Shown piece after piece: positions 11,687 through 22,630 of a stretch of DNA of 64,000 bases (the stretch's first letter is position 1; each line of letters begins with the position of its first letter). The position numbers and the translations under genes are program-made. The notes beneath the pieces were generated by a model that saw only the letters and a list, made by a program, of their open reading frames with translations, was not told the DNA's origin and did no database searches. Source of the stretch: Clavulina sp. PMI_390 (Eukaryota > Basidiomycota > Agaricomycetes > Cantharellales > Hydnaceae); assembly GCA_015039315.1 (NCBI GenBank), contig WIDE01000025.1, forward strand, positions 306,121 to 370,120. The letters run 5' to 3'.

Positions 11687-12503
11687 ATGATTCAGCTCCA
11701 CGTAGCTCACTTCTTGCTAGGCTCCATTGCCTTTCTCCAAAGTGCCTCTGGCCTAGCGTTCTCGAAGTTCCCTCTACCGACTCAGGTCGAGCTTATTTAT
11801 CCGAAGGATGGTTCCGTCCCTCTAGGTGCGTCCGAATACTTGTGCTACAAAGACCTCTTCCTTCCCAAGCCTGTGTCGATGATTTTGTCCCGACTGCATG
11901 ATTAATCGCTGACTTATTGCCTCGACAGACGAGGAAATCACTTTTGGTTGGAGTTTCGAGAATCCTTCGGAACCCCCTTGGGGCGCCTACTACATTACAG
12001 AGCTTAATCTTATGCTACCCTCTGGCAATATGTCCTATGTTGGGTCCATGACAAACTATGAGACTACCTGGCGAGAGGGGGAACCCATGTATTGTCCAGC
12101 CGTCAATAAAGACCCTCCTAGACTCTCGTATATCCCCATTTCGCGAGCTAGGGGAGAGATCGGGACGTATACCGCTATCTGGAACTTCACGTACACCTTC
12201 CCTACCTCCGTCAACATCTCGACAGAGTCGGTGCAGTGCATCGGGTTCGGTTCAACCGAATCATTTGTACTCCAGAGACAGTTCAGCGTAATAGGGAGCA
12301 CGAACATTAGTACGTTCGCCCCTCTCACGTATCCCACCAAGAGCGAGCTCGCTGCGTTGGGACCATCACCAACTGGGAGCCTGTATAGTGTTTCCTCTGG
12401 TGGAGGTGCGCGAAATCACACACCTCTGCACAGCCAAAAACTAGCGCTCTTGATGATGTGTCTCGGTGCGTGGCTGTACCTATCAGGACTAATATACGGA
12501 TAA
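11687..12503 (+). CDS. family-A secreted, probably GPI-anchored protein (copy 5)
   Basis: Exons 11687-11825 and 11929-12503 (GTGCGT donor, CTCGACAG acceptor, phase 1) give 237 aa. Signal peptide (MIQLHVAHFLLGSIAFLQS), then FPLPTQVELIYPKDGSVPL, TFGW, LMLPSG, YC, YTAIWNFTYTFPTSV, VQC, ESFVLQRQF and a hydrophobic end (LALLMMCLGAWLYLSGLIYG). This is the last member of the tandem series; a + strand family-G gene follows 585 bp downstream. Confidence 0.8.
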
Positions 12504-13087
12504 GGTATGCGTTAATTCCGTTCCAGCTATGCCTGTTAGCGTATCTGATTGGCTGTGCTTCCTTGATAGCGAGGCTCATCGATCCAGCCCATCATCTCCT
12601 GGTAGCATAGCCTGCCCAATGCCGCAAGCATGCAATAACTGTAGCTTTAATTGATAATGACACTGTTTATTATCACTGAATGATTAATATCGCAGAAACC
12701 TCCAGACCAGGCTGATTCAATTCTCTCAGTGTCTCGGTAACGAACATTCCAAATTTGCATCGCATAGTTGGAGCTGTGCTGGATCCTGGACTTCTTTTAT
12801 CTTGTGAATCAATTCGTTCATAGCATGAATACGTGTAGGATGAGGAAGCCTCCACCTAGTTCCTAATTGGGATAGCTGACACGTGATTTAGGCGCGCTCC
12901 CTAATGCAGCGTTGCGTTGCCGATGGCTTGCACCTGTGGCCATTAATGCGGCCGCCGTGACTCGCCAATACTATCGTACACAGCAAATTCGACGCGCGTG
13001 TTCGGATGCCACTACGATTTATTGTACTCGCCTCTCCTTGACTATCGTCCACAAACCCACCGGCCTCCGGTCTCTTGTCACTTCGTT
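12504..13087. other. intergenic, no supported gene
   Basis: No recognisable coding sequence. The right end is the promoter and leader of the family-G gene at 13088. Confidence 0.4.
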
Positions 13088-13749
13088 ATGGAATCCACGT
13101 CTACCCCCATCACGTACTACTTCACCTCAAGGACCTTCACAAAGACCTCTCTTGTTGACACGAACGGGCAACCTGTCTACTGGATTGAAACCGAGTCATC
13201 GGGGGGATTTTGGGGTTCCCGGAACAAAGAAACATTCGTCTACAAGAGCTCAACACGATTTGCTGGAGAGAAGGCCCTCGTTGCAGCTCTCGATCTTCGG
13301 AAGAAGGTCGTAGAGTACCGGGATGGCAAAATCACTCCGTTCAGTGAGATATTCGGATGGAAGGACTGGAAGAGTGGTGCAGACTCTGTGACAAGGTGCA
13401 TATACTCGCATGGCTCAGTCAGTGACGTGATACTCACTCTTTTTTTTTGGCACTTCAGACTGCGAACATGGGTCACACCTGTAGGAACGCTTCACCAACC
13501 TACAGGTCCATCATGGCAAGGCCAGGTTCGTTTTGACTCGGAACTCTCATGACTTCATGTTGAGCCCTCATACCCTCTCGCCAGCTGGTTGACGATAGTG
13601 GGCAAACGGTCATCTCTTATCGCTCAAATCAACGCGGTTTTGGAGCATCAACATCTCCCACACTGAGTATAGTAGGTCCGGCTCTCTCAATGGATCTGGA
13701 CAGCATCATCGTCTGGTGGATTATCATGATGGGCATTGGAGACGAGTAA
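13088..13749 (+). CDS. DUF6593-like protein (family G, copy 3)
   Basis: Exons 13088-13395, 13459-13525 and 13585-13749 give 179 aa with intron phases 2 and 0. The N-terminal part has ITYYFTSRTF then DTNGQPVYWIET, and KETFVYKSS where others have THIYRAS. The C-terminal exon has SPTLSIVGPALSMDLDSIIVWWIIMMG, the family's hydrophobic strand, and ends soon after (GDE). Exon 2 is the most diverged: it lacks the P.GEF.W motif and reads TWVTPVG. It is the shortest member. No signal peptide; function unknown. Confidence 0.7.
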
Positions 13750-14370
13750 CTCGGACATTGAGGTTGTGGCCTCCCGTTGCATTACTGTATTCATGCATGA
13801 TGGCCGATGCGAAATTTTACGAGGTGAGTGGAACAAGTATGCTCTACATCATTAATCTCATCCTCATCATTCTTCTAGTGACTTATTCGCTGTCGCGAGA
13901 GTGTGTTAATTGTGATCCATGCTGCGCGTAATCGATCCCACCTTTGGCAAAGATTTAATGTCATGAGGTTCTCCAATACTGGAAATTTCACATATATTAT
14001 GATGAATCCAACCATTCCTGACGCTTCAGTTGCCTGCCGCCACGTTTTAGCGAGCCTAGCCTCAGTGCCAAATTCTTTGCTGAACAACAAATGATCTCTC
14101 CTTGTGCTCTCGGTTTCCCCTCGAACACAAAAACTCATCTACCCAGCCTTCACGACATCTGGCTCTCTTTTGCCCTTTGGGTGAACAATGCCATTCCTTC
14201 ACGCTACATGCATTTTGCTCTAATGACCGGGTTGGATGGCCGAGGCTGTGATAACCTCTAGTAAATTCATCGAGGCGAGGGTCCTAGTCCAACTAAAGTT
14301 ATGGGTGCCCAATTCATGAATGCTACGCACAAGCTGACGAGGTGTGTGACGTCTGACCTAATCAATTTCT
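13750..14370. other. intergenic, no supported gene
   Basis: Nothing recognisable; short ORFs only. Confidence 0.4.
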
Positions 14371-14956
14371 CTATCGAGCCGGCACTGACCCGCCACGAGG
14401 AAGACCAAGCGAAAATGTAGGTTCTGCGCAGTTCAGAGTCCGCGCCGCGCCTACATCCTTTGAGACCGATGATGCAGAGGAAACATTGGATGTGGAGGGT
14501 GCGACGAGTGGCTTGCTACACTGAGCGTCTGAAGGGTGAGGAGTGCCATTTCTACCCATACGACGAGGGTGTACATGCGGCTGCATGGGGGCAGTTCCTC
14601 CTGCTATAGGAGGATTGGGACCTTGTCGGCTCATCGTCAAGTCCGACACGACTCGAGTACGAGGATCTACAGAAACAGTGTTAGTGGTCATCTTTCGCTT
14701 CGACCTTATCAGCATCAGCGTTACCGGGGATTGGAGCTGCTTCCGCTCGACGTTCTAGGGGACTGCGGATTTTGGAACGCTCCAAGATCACAGGAGGTTC
14801 GTCCCCGAGCTGAGAGCTTGTGGAACCCGGATACTGTTGCTCATCGGCGTTGAATTGCTGGCTGCGAGCGTGCACAAGTCCTAACAGTGAATAAGCGGCG
14901 AGAGACGCAGCATATTCACGCTCGCGAAGTTGGTGCTCTTCAGTGAGGTCGTTCAT
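14371..14956 (-). CDS. hypothetical low-complexity protein
   Basis: Minus-strand exons 14956-14725 and 14666-14371 (GTAACG donor, TTTCTGTAG acceptor, phase 1) give about 175 aa. The N-terminus is predicted helical and charged (MNDLTEEHQLREREYAAS); the rest is Pro/Ser/Thr-rich and probably disordered. The reading frame is open upstream to an acceptor at about 14999 (TTCGGCAG), so a further 5' exon may exist. A possible one at 15121 (MIHKPSFVRPPL) does not join in frame. No family is recognised. Splice-frame agreement and composition support coding; function unknown. Confidence 0.45.
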
Positions 14957-15121
14957 AAGAATGGGGGGGATCAATGGTGTAGTGGGTGCGTGGAGAGACT
15001 GCCGAAAACCTAATCAACGGTTAGGGAGAATTAAGTACTCTGTCGGGGCTCGAATGGGAAGAAGCAAGGCCAGTTACCAGGGCGTCAGGGGAGGGCGGAC
15101 GAAGGACGGTTTATGAATCAT

Positions 15122-16238
15122 ATCGTCAATCTGGGACGGTCTGAACCCCACAACAATACGAGGGCGTGCCGTACATTTCATATTCATCCCGTTCGCTGCA
15201 GCGCGCGGCTAATAGGCAAAATTCATCGGCGTGCCCACACCGAGCGCGCACTTTTTGGCAGTCTTTACCCCACCCAATTGTATGTTCCGCTAGTGTCCAA
15301 TTGCAATAATCTCTGGCGTCGCGGCTCATATGGTTCTCCACGAGTCGATCCTATTTATTCGGATTCATGGTCCATGACGAAAGTAAAGCTGTTTCTGACT
15401 CATCCCGGCGGTACTGTAAGGCCACCAGTCGTCAAACGATTTCCCCCCTACTAATTCGCTTAATGTCCGTGCCTCTGGAGCATCGGGCGAGCTTGGATAC
15501 AGAGATCACCAAGAGTCATTCAAGGGCTGATTGGACTGTCCTCTAAGCTTGAAGATATGATGATCTTCTCATTGGAACAGAGAAGGGTTACCATTCCCCC
15601 ATAGTCGAACTACGTATTGAATGACGTAGCAAGATCACATCGAGAGAATTCATTCACAGAATGGGGCATGCCGTGTGTGCTGCCAAGAGGGTCCTTGTAG
15701 CTCCTCAATTTGTGATCAAGTTGGTTATGGGGTAGATCTCACTGACAGCAGCACCTTGCTGTTTGATTCGAGGCTGCGGAGTCGATGGAGCCGAGCCCCG
15801 TTTGCGATTTGTTTGCCTGCTACTTCATTGAATTTGCAGGAGCCGTCACGTGAGCACGTTTGTCTCAACTCTCCGCCGAACCCCCACCATGTCCTGAGCT
15901 CGCCAAAAAAATGATTCTTTTTTTTATCTGGTTCTCCAAAAATTAAAATCTCAATCTTGTTCTTGCCGCACGTTCGACGCATTGTTTGGTGGCCACCAAC
16001 TGGATCTCATGATGAGCCAGCGCGAAATGTGCGACGTGCTCCATCTAGTTGTTGCTCTTGCATGGGCACTTCGATGCCTCTATATAGTCGCTCTATCGCT
16101 AGGGGGCTTTTTTCATGAAGCCTGAGCCGACAAAATCTCAGTATTATACGAAGACACAGCCTCCCCAAGACTCCCAGCCCATCATTCCTCCAACAATTCT
16201 AGGTCTCAGTAGCCTCGTTTCTCCACCTCACACAAAAA
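15122..16238. other. intergenic, no supported gene
   Basis: AT-rich patches and short ORFs without recognisable motifs. A TATATAG at about 16080 precedes the possible family-A remnant. Confidence 0.4.
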
Positions 16239-16480
16239 TGGTATCCACAGTAGCGATCCAATGCTTCCTAGCTCTTGGAAGGTCTCTAGTTCATTCCTCG
16301 GCTTCCTCCACATCTCGGATAGTGTTATTACTTGACCCCGATCTGCATGCTGACAAACGTTCGGTATAGCCTATCTGTTGCCCATCTACCCACTTCTTCT
16401 CACATCGTCTTCAGGCTCACGTAATAACGTAGATCATAGACGACACTGCATGCATCTCGAAAGACTTTTTGAGGGGGACA
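16239..16480 (+). pseudogene. possible decayed family-A copy
   Basis: An ATG at 16239 opens a short hydrophobic reading (MVSTVAIQCFLALG). About 200 bp further, ATCATAG followed by ACGACACTGCATG at 16440 resembles the acceptor and first codons of family-A exon 2 (ATCAATAG, ACGACTCTGCA at 1841). No ORF continues into a WNFTY core. Evidence is limited to these short matches. Confidence 0.3.
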
Positions 16481-16593
16481 ATAAAGCTCCCCTCGCTCCG
16501 CTGTTTTCTATTCTGGCGCTCCCAAGATCTCCCATCACATCACATCCCACTTAAGATTGCATATCGCTCAACAACTCGTATATCCTAGCCTCT

Positions 16594-17160
16594 ATGAGGT
16601 ATTCTGGCGACGCGATATTTGACGCTAGTGGGAAACCTCCGTGTTGGATTAAGGTTCTCAGCAATGGTCTCCGGGTGGTCTCAAAAAGAACCTCATCTAC
16701 AAGCGCTCGCCCGACAATCCTGAAGGAAAGGACATAGTGACTAGCTTCAATCGTCGAAGCGTCGCAACGCCTCCGTCAACGAGATATTGCTCACAACGGG
16801 GTTGTTTAGCCGGTAAATATCCCATATTTTGTTCATCATCGGGCTGATCGAGTGCTATTCTGGCTAGGACTCGAATCATGACAACAATCAACGAGGAATT
16901 CACTTGGCGACACTCTGTAAACGTTGGTGGCTTTCTAGTCTGTCTAAATAGGTCCTATAGCTTCATCTCACAGCTTCGACGTTGGCTAGCTCCTTGATTC
17001 TTCAAAGCAATCCGTTATTGTGTACCACCCCAATCGGTACATGCTCACAAAACCAACGGCTCCCGCTCTGATGGTATCTGGTGCCGGGCTCTCACTCGGC
17101 TTGATGACGGTATCGTCAGGTAGATCACCATGATATATGAGAACGATGAATCCGGCTTTA
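16594..17160 (+). pseudogene. decayed DUF6593-like gene (family G)
   Basis: Three exon remnants lie in the family order. Exon 1 (about 16594-16812) has FDASGKPPCWIKV in place of DxxGxPVYWIET. It is then frameshifted near 16680 into NLIYKRSPDNPEGKD and ends at a CG|GTAAAT junction like other members. Exon 2 (about 16871-16919) reads RIMTTINEEFTW, matching RDMPTPIGEFNW. Exon 3 (from 16990, after TTGGCTAG) reads SSKQSVIVYHPN and ALMVSGAGLSL, matching the DPSKETVAEYDTN and VSGTALALPLD of neighbours. It then shifts frame and meets stops near 17120-17133. At least two frameshifts and an in-frame stop make it non-functional. Confidence 0.65.
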
Positions 17161-17390
17161 CGATGTCATAGAATATCTGCAGTGACTTGCTCGATGGGGC
17201 CCTGTTTAGATTCTTGATATCATGATTTGGTGACATGGTAAGCCTTCCAATGCTCTTGCATATTTTAACGACCCACAAAAGTATTTGGTCAATTTTCGTC
17301 GTATGAGGCTCACCTTTGACCTCGCCGCCTAGCCCTTTTTCGTCCTCTTCTTCCTCTTGGCCTAGTCCCCAATGCCCATGTGCTTCGCCA

Positions 17391-17471
17391 TGCTGATGAA
17401 GATCCCATGGCGCAAGCTACGATATTCCAAGGTCTCTTGGCCTTCTCTTCACTGGATCAGTGCCTCTAGGT
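17391..17471 (+). pseudogene. possible family-A exon-1 tail remnant
   Basis: GGATCAGTGCCTCTAG followed by GTACGC at about 17456-17477 matches the end of family-A exon 1 and its donor (GGTTCCGTCCCTCTAG|GTGCGT at 11825). Upstream, a short CCAAGGTCTC block recalls the KVPLPS codons. No exon 2 follows. Similarity is short. Confidence 0.3.
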
Positions 17472-17828
17472 ACGCACATCGTCCGTTGGGTGATTTACGA
17501 GAGGTTTAGATGTCACATCATCTCAGCGATCTTCTGTGCGCCATGACAACGCTAACCCCTACCCAGATCCACCAACAGAAAACCCCCGAGATCCCAATAA
17601 AGTGCGCTTTCCCTTCACTGCCAAGCGAGGTCGCTCAGAGCGCGCGGTCAAGGTGGGTCATTCAGCGGCATTGTTGGCCCCGCTTGCTCCTTGCAGTTTC
17701 TGGTTCCAGCGGAAGACAGCAGCTGTACATGATAAACCTAATCACGCCTATCAAAGCTGAATGATGTCTGGCCAAATCTTGAGATTTCTCGTGCCTCCTC
17801 ACTTCCTCCGAGACAACCAATTTTCCCT

Positions 17829-17834
17829 TATAAG
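17829..17834 (+). promoter_or_regulatory. TATA-like box of family-G copy 4
   Basis: TATAAG lies 52 bp upstream of the ATG at 17881, the same spacing class as in the neighbouring family-G genes. Confidence 0.4.
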
Positions 17835-17880
17835 CTATGCCTCTCTTTATTGTCCCCCAGCACCAACCATAATCTCTACA

Positions 17881-18658
17881 ATGGCAATCACCTATCACGT
17901 TGCCCCGACGAACTTCCGCAATACCGTCATCACAGATGAGAATAACAACATCTATTACTGGATCGAGACCGATCTCAACAAAACCACACACATCTATACT
18001 GCCTCCCCCAGTGGAAAATTGCTGCTCTATAGCATGAACCTTGATGGCTCTGACCAAGTTGTCTTTGCGATTGATGGAATCTCCAACACGATCACATCCA
18101 TGTTTCCAAGAGTGGAGGCAGACCCTAGGTGAGTGGTATGACTGTGGATAAACGTCTCCTCGTTTGCTGAATTTGAGAACCTGTGCGAATTAGTCAACGG
18201 GTTATGCCCTCATCAGTAGGGAATCTCTCTTGGACGCGGACTAGAGGAGCGATGCCTACCAAAGTGAAGGTGAGTTCGTTGTCGCATCGCGAGAGGCCTG
18301 TCCCTTCGGATATTCAACAATGTCCTGCGCAATATCAAACGGCATATAGCTCATTTATGGGAGCAAGCCTCTCGTCGAATACAACCCCCACCGCAAAACG
18401 TTCGGAAAGACAAGTCCCACCATAAGGATGACCGGCGCGGCGCTCTTCTTCAGCATGGATCTGATAGTGTTGGGGTGGCTTGTTATGATGCACGATGACG
18501 AGGTGGCAAGAAATCGCCGAGCGGGCACCACCTCAATAATTGCGGCCATGCAGTGGAGGGCAGCTTTGCGCAGTCCTGGGACAAATGCCAGATCAGCATT
18601 GACCTTCAAAAGCTATTCACTTCTCTTACTGTCGTGCTACAGCCGCTTGGACGAATGA
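17881..18658 (+). CDS. DUF6593-like protein (family G, copy 4)
   Basis: Exons 17881-18128, 18194-18269 and 18350-18658 give 210 aa, intron phases 2 and 0. The N-terminus has MAITYHVAPTNFRNTVITDE and NIYYWIET, then THIYTASPSGKLLLYSM. Exon 2 carries SQRVMPSSVGNLSWTRT, aligning with RHRDMPTPIGEFNWART of the next gene. Exon 3 has LIYGSKPLVEYNPH and FFSMDLIVLGWLVMMHDDE. The C-terminus is about 30 residues longer than in relatives and basic; an unrecognised last intron could shorten it. No signal peptide; function unknown. Confidence 0.7.
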
Positions 18659-19161
18659 CCAAAATGTTTATCTGTCTTCGCTTCGTGAGACTCGTTGCTT
18701 GCGACTGTAAGTGACATGATTATACCGCTCCTCAGAAGTTCCTTGATCGTTCTCTTCTGCCTAGCAGCTGTCATCGCGTCATCCATGCTCTGATGTTATC
18801 AGTGAGATGTGCTCACGAGACAATCTACTTCAGACACCGTTTTACGTCACCTGCTGTTGCATTCAATGGCGGCCCACCATCGCTTGACTACAGGTTATAG
18901 TGTTATTTTCATCGCGAGCTCTAAAGCAGTGCAAGCAAGATTGCTCGTTACACACTGTGTGACTGGCGGTGAGCAAGAATGATTAAGCGGCGTAGCAAGC
19001 CCGGTAAAGACAATTGGCCACGGTATAAGGACAATTTGTGTCATCTTTGACTGCTAACAATAGCTCAGCGTGCCGATAAACGGACCTGGAGTCGCCGTGG
19101 CCACCTTTGAGCACTGCACACGTCGGCAGTGCTTCGCATTTGAAAATAATGTGATCTACAT
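18659..19161. other. intergenic, no supported gene
   Basis: 3' flank of the gene at 17881 and promoter of the gene at 19209. No coding signal. Confidence 0.4.
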
Positions 19162-19168
19162 TATAAAT
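19162..19168 (+). promoter_or_regulatory. TATA box of family-G copy 5
   Basis: TATAAAT overlaps an in-frame upstream ATG at 19167, so translation must begin later. The ATG at 19209, 47 bp downstream, gives the family's usual N-terminus. Confidence 0.5.
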
Positions 19169-19208
19169 GAGGGCGCAGTGTCAGAGCTGCCGCCCCATCT
19201 TGCCTCCC

Positions 19209-19915
19209 ATGTCGGTCACATATAAACTGAGTACTGTCGACCTTGAAGACACCACCATCACTGATGGAAACAACAATGTGCTCTACTGGATTGAGACTGA
19301 ACACTCAAAGAAGCCCAAGACGACACATATCTACAAAGCCACTCCTGAGGGCAAACTAATTGTCTTCAGTGTTGATTTTTCTGGTACCATGGGAGGTTCA
19401 GAGCAAGTTGAATTTTCCCTTGAAGGGAGGACAGCCACGATCAAAGAAACTTTCCCAAAGCACTCCCTCGCGCCTCGGTATGTAGCCTAGACCTGGATAC
19501 CAACGATTCATAAGTAGATTTTATGAGCTAACCAGCATGCCACTCCAATTTAGCCATCGAGACATGCCGACCCCTATCGGGGAGTTTAACTGGGCACGAA
19601 CAGGAGGTTTAAGGCCCGCTGTGGTCACGGTTCGTGTTTCCTTCATGCCAACATTGCCCCCTATGAATGGATCCCCTCTTTGCTACCTTCACGCAGCTAC
19701 GAGACCCTAGAAAGGCCACGGTTGTCGAATATAACCGAAATGGACTCCGAAATCCAAGCCCCACTCTTACAGTGTCTGGTACCGCCCTCTCGCTTCCGCT
19801 GGATACGATCATTCTCGGGTTGTTCGTCATGAGGCACGACGACCTCAACGCTCGAAAACGAGGCAAGGCCATTGCCAATATAATCAGCGCTGGTGCAGGA
19901 GGCGGTCCTTTTTAG
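19209..19915 (+). CDS. DUF6593-like protein (family G, copy 5)
   Basis: Exons 19209-19477, 19554-19629 and 19697-19915 give 187 aa, phases 2 and 0. N-terminal MSVTYKLSTVDLEDTTITDG and NVLYWIETE, then THIYKATPEGK. Exon 1 ends in ETFPKHSLAPR, exon 2 in HRDMPTPIGEFNWART. Exon 3 has VEYNRNGLRNPSPTL and LSLPLDTIILGLFVMRHDD, with a Gly-rich C-terminus (SAGAGGGPF). The start is fixed by the TATA box at 19162. It is a clear member of the sub-group with 21817 and 23649 (PKH.LAPR and RHRDMPTP motifs). No signal peptide; probably cytoplasmic. Confidence 0.75.
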
Positions 19916-21768
19916 GCTGGTTGGTTTACTGTGTGGCTTTAATTTTTCACGAAGATGGTTATTCAACCGTCTCGATTTCACAAATTGTCATGCCATTTTG
20001 CCAAGCGCTTCCTGTGGCAGCTTAATGAGTGTCTCACGATAATAGCCGTGATAATTGGATCTGAACCCCCAGCACATCGAGTATGTCGGACTCCGTCCGC
20101 TTGACCGAATATGCGGACCGAGTGATCCAGATGAGAAAGATAGAGGCAGATCACCACGACCTTTTGATATTCATGTTGATAACTCACGGTTTTTCACACG
20201 AGAATTACATCTCGTTAAAGCTGGAAGGCTGCTAAATTAGGAGGCATTGCTCGATGATATTCGTGCGTGATTGTAAGGGATACTATTCGACTCTATACTA
20301 TAGTAGCTTGTTGATACTTATGTAAGCCGGCCCCCATGTATATAAGGCTGCGCTGGTCGCTTGCCGAAGGGGCCTAAGCTTTTCACCCCCACTTGTCGTA
20401 CCCTAGTACTGTGCTCAATAGGAGTCCGGTTCTACTTACCACGAGTGATACCGAGAAGCTAACCACCTGAGGACCCAGAGTCCTTACAGTGATGAATCTG
20501 ATCGCGACTGTGCATATCAAGAGTTGTAACGACAAATCTCACAGCGGCATGTTCTAATCCGTCTCTACGTAGATCAAGCCACATCCATTTTCAAAAATCT
20601 ACAACTCACGATAACGAGACAAGTTGAGGGTCATAGAGTCGTTGTATTTGGTTCGGCGACAACAGCCAAAGTTGCGACTACAGCACCAAATAAACACAAC
20701 ACCTCCCCAAATGTGCCATATCTTATTGTATCTATTGAACGTAGCCTTGAGGTGCCTTTGAACTCCTAATATTTGTCAACGCCTCGGACCAATCACGTTC
20801 CCTCGCCTGCTTGATCGATACTTCGGTTCGCCTTGCGCTACACGTTTCCTGACCATGAGCCGCTTCAAAAGATCCCGCGAAAAATCATGCTTCCCCTCTT
20901 CCCGTCTTCATTGCGATATATATGATCCATGGGTACCCTTCTCTTGGCGCTATAATGCCACACTCAAGCAAACTCCATGTTCTCAGCCAACGTCCGCAGC
21001 CATCATGATGGCTTGGAGCATCAATGGCTGCCCATGGTCTCCTCTTGCTGGTGAGTTTGCTTTCATCAAATACTAGTCGCATAAATCCCGGATGGAGGAA
21101 GATACACCACCGTCTTGGGTACTTGTTGCTCACGCTCATCCTGATCACCAAACAAGGCAGAAATTGAGCTCATTTCTCGAAGCTTCGATCAGGGGAAACG
21201 GAGGGTCGAATAGGGTGAGATATCCTCAAGGCAAGCCAGGCCCATGCTTCTGGCTCACTCGGCCCTTTTCCTAAATTCAACAAGCCCAAAGCAGCGACCA
21301 TGGTCGTTACTGCGCCCAACGACCACTGCCGCATCTAATCGCCACTAGATACTGGAGCAACCGATTTATTGAAACTCTGGATTAGTGATCCATACTTTAT
21401 CCCATGGACGGCCATGGACCCAGAACAATTTCTACCCAAGAAAAACCGCCCCATGTCAACTCACACGATGCGATGGACCTGCGCCCACTGTCATCTGGTT
21501 ATGAATTCGCACCGATGGAGTACATCATTTTATCATGTGCCTCCGAACACACTCCTTTCCATCTGCGCCAGGCGTGGCGAGCGGTCAATCAACTCTATTG
21601 CACGGACCTAGCCAGCCCGAGTAGGAACCTTCACTGCAATCATTGGATCTGGGTGCTTGGCTACCAGATTCATTCTACTTCACCGCCAGGCGAGCTTGAT
21701 GTCACCTTGAACATCCTCTCGGCCCTGTATCGCCGTAGAGGTGGGGCATTCCAACCTTGACTGGACGT
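19916..21768. other. 1.85-kb intergenic stretch
   Basis: No gene is supported. A TATATAAG at about 20338-20345 is not followed by any ORF with a recognisable product. Two ORFs of 80 and 118 codons near 21369-21760 overlap each other in different frames and match nothing known. This may be decayed sequence. Confidence 0.4.
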
Positions 21769-21776
21769 TATAAAAG
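21769..21776 (+). promoter_or_regulatory. TATA box of family-G copy 6
   Basis: TATAAAAG, 41 bp before the ATG at 21817, implying a very short 5' leader. Confidence 0.5.
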
Positions 21777-21816
21777 GAATACCAGCTTGTGAACGCCTCA
21801 CACTATCTTTCTCCTC

Positions 21817-22630
21817 ATGGCTGAGTCATTCACCTACCACCTAAGCACTAGCGATCTCTTCAACACCACCATCACTGATGGAAACGACCGAGTTTACTAC
21901 TGGATTGAGACGGAGCTCAACGGATACACGTCTCTAAGCAGGTCCAACATCACATACATCTATAGGGCTTCGCCTTTTGGAAAAAAGGAACTTGTCTTCC
22001 GCATCGAATTTGACACTAGCTACGAGAGCTCGGATGGAAGCATTTTCTCTGCTGTTGAGGATCGTACGAGCTCGATTAGGTACATTTTCCCTCGGCATGG
22101 CTTGGCTCCCCGGTAAGCACCACTCGTTTAAGCAAGGGTACAGCGCAAAATGGATTCCATTGGCTCATCTGCTGTTTCTGTTTAGTCACCGGGACATGCC
22201 AACACCTCGAGGGGAGTTCAAGTGGTCTAGGACAGGTGTCTTTTCCACAGAGATCACAGTGTGTTTTCCTCTCCATATTACCACAGCTTTGGGCTTACTA
22301 AATGACACGAGCATCCATCTCTCTGTACTGATCTAGCTCGAGGACCCGAGCAAGGAGACTGTTGCGGAATATGATACAAATTCACACCTATTCGGAAAAT
22401 CAACTCCGACTATCAAGGTGTCAGGCACAGCTCTGGCGCTTCCCTTGGATATGATTGTGCTAGGAGTGACGGTTATGAAGCATGATCGTGACCAGGCTGG
22501 GAAAAGAGGTATGCTATCATCGTTCAGTTGAGATCAGTTCCAGGCGCTGATCAAAATAATTTCTGCCCCCCAAACAGCCGCTATTCATCAACATCAATGG
22601 GATCAACACGGTATCCGAGTCGATTTATGA
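21817..22630 (+). CDS. DUF6593-like protein (family G, copy 6)
   Basis: Four exons, 21817-22112, 22186-22258, 22337-22508 and 22578-22630, give 197 aa with intron phases 2, 0 and 1. Start MAESFTYHLSTSDL; then TTITDGNDRVYYWIETE, TYIYRASP, IRYIFPRHGLAPR, RHRDMPTPRGEFKWSRTG and ALALPLDMIVLGVTVMKHD. The fourth exon encodes a short tail (AAIHQHQWDQHG). The same four-exon layout and MAESFTY start occur only in the gene at 23649, so the two are recent duplicates. Function unknown. Confidence 0.75.

Noticed and set aside
21369..21760. Overlapping 80- and 118-codon ORFs upstream of a family-G gene
   Set aside because: They occupy two frames of the same DNA, lack homology and end directly before the TATA box of the next gene.
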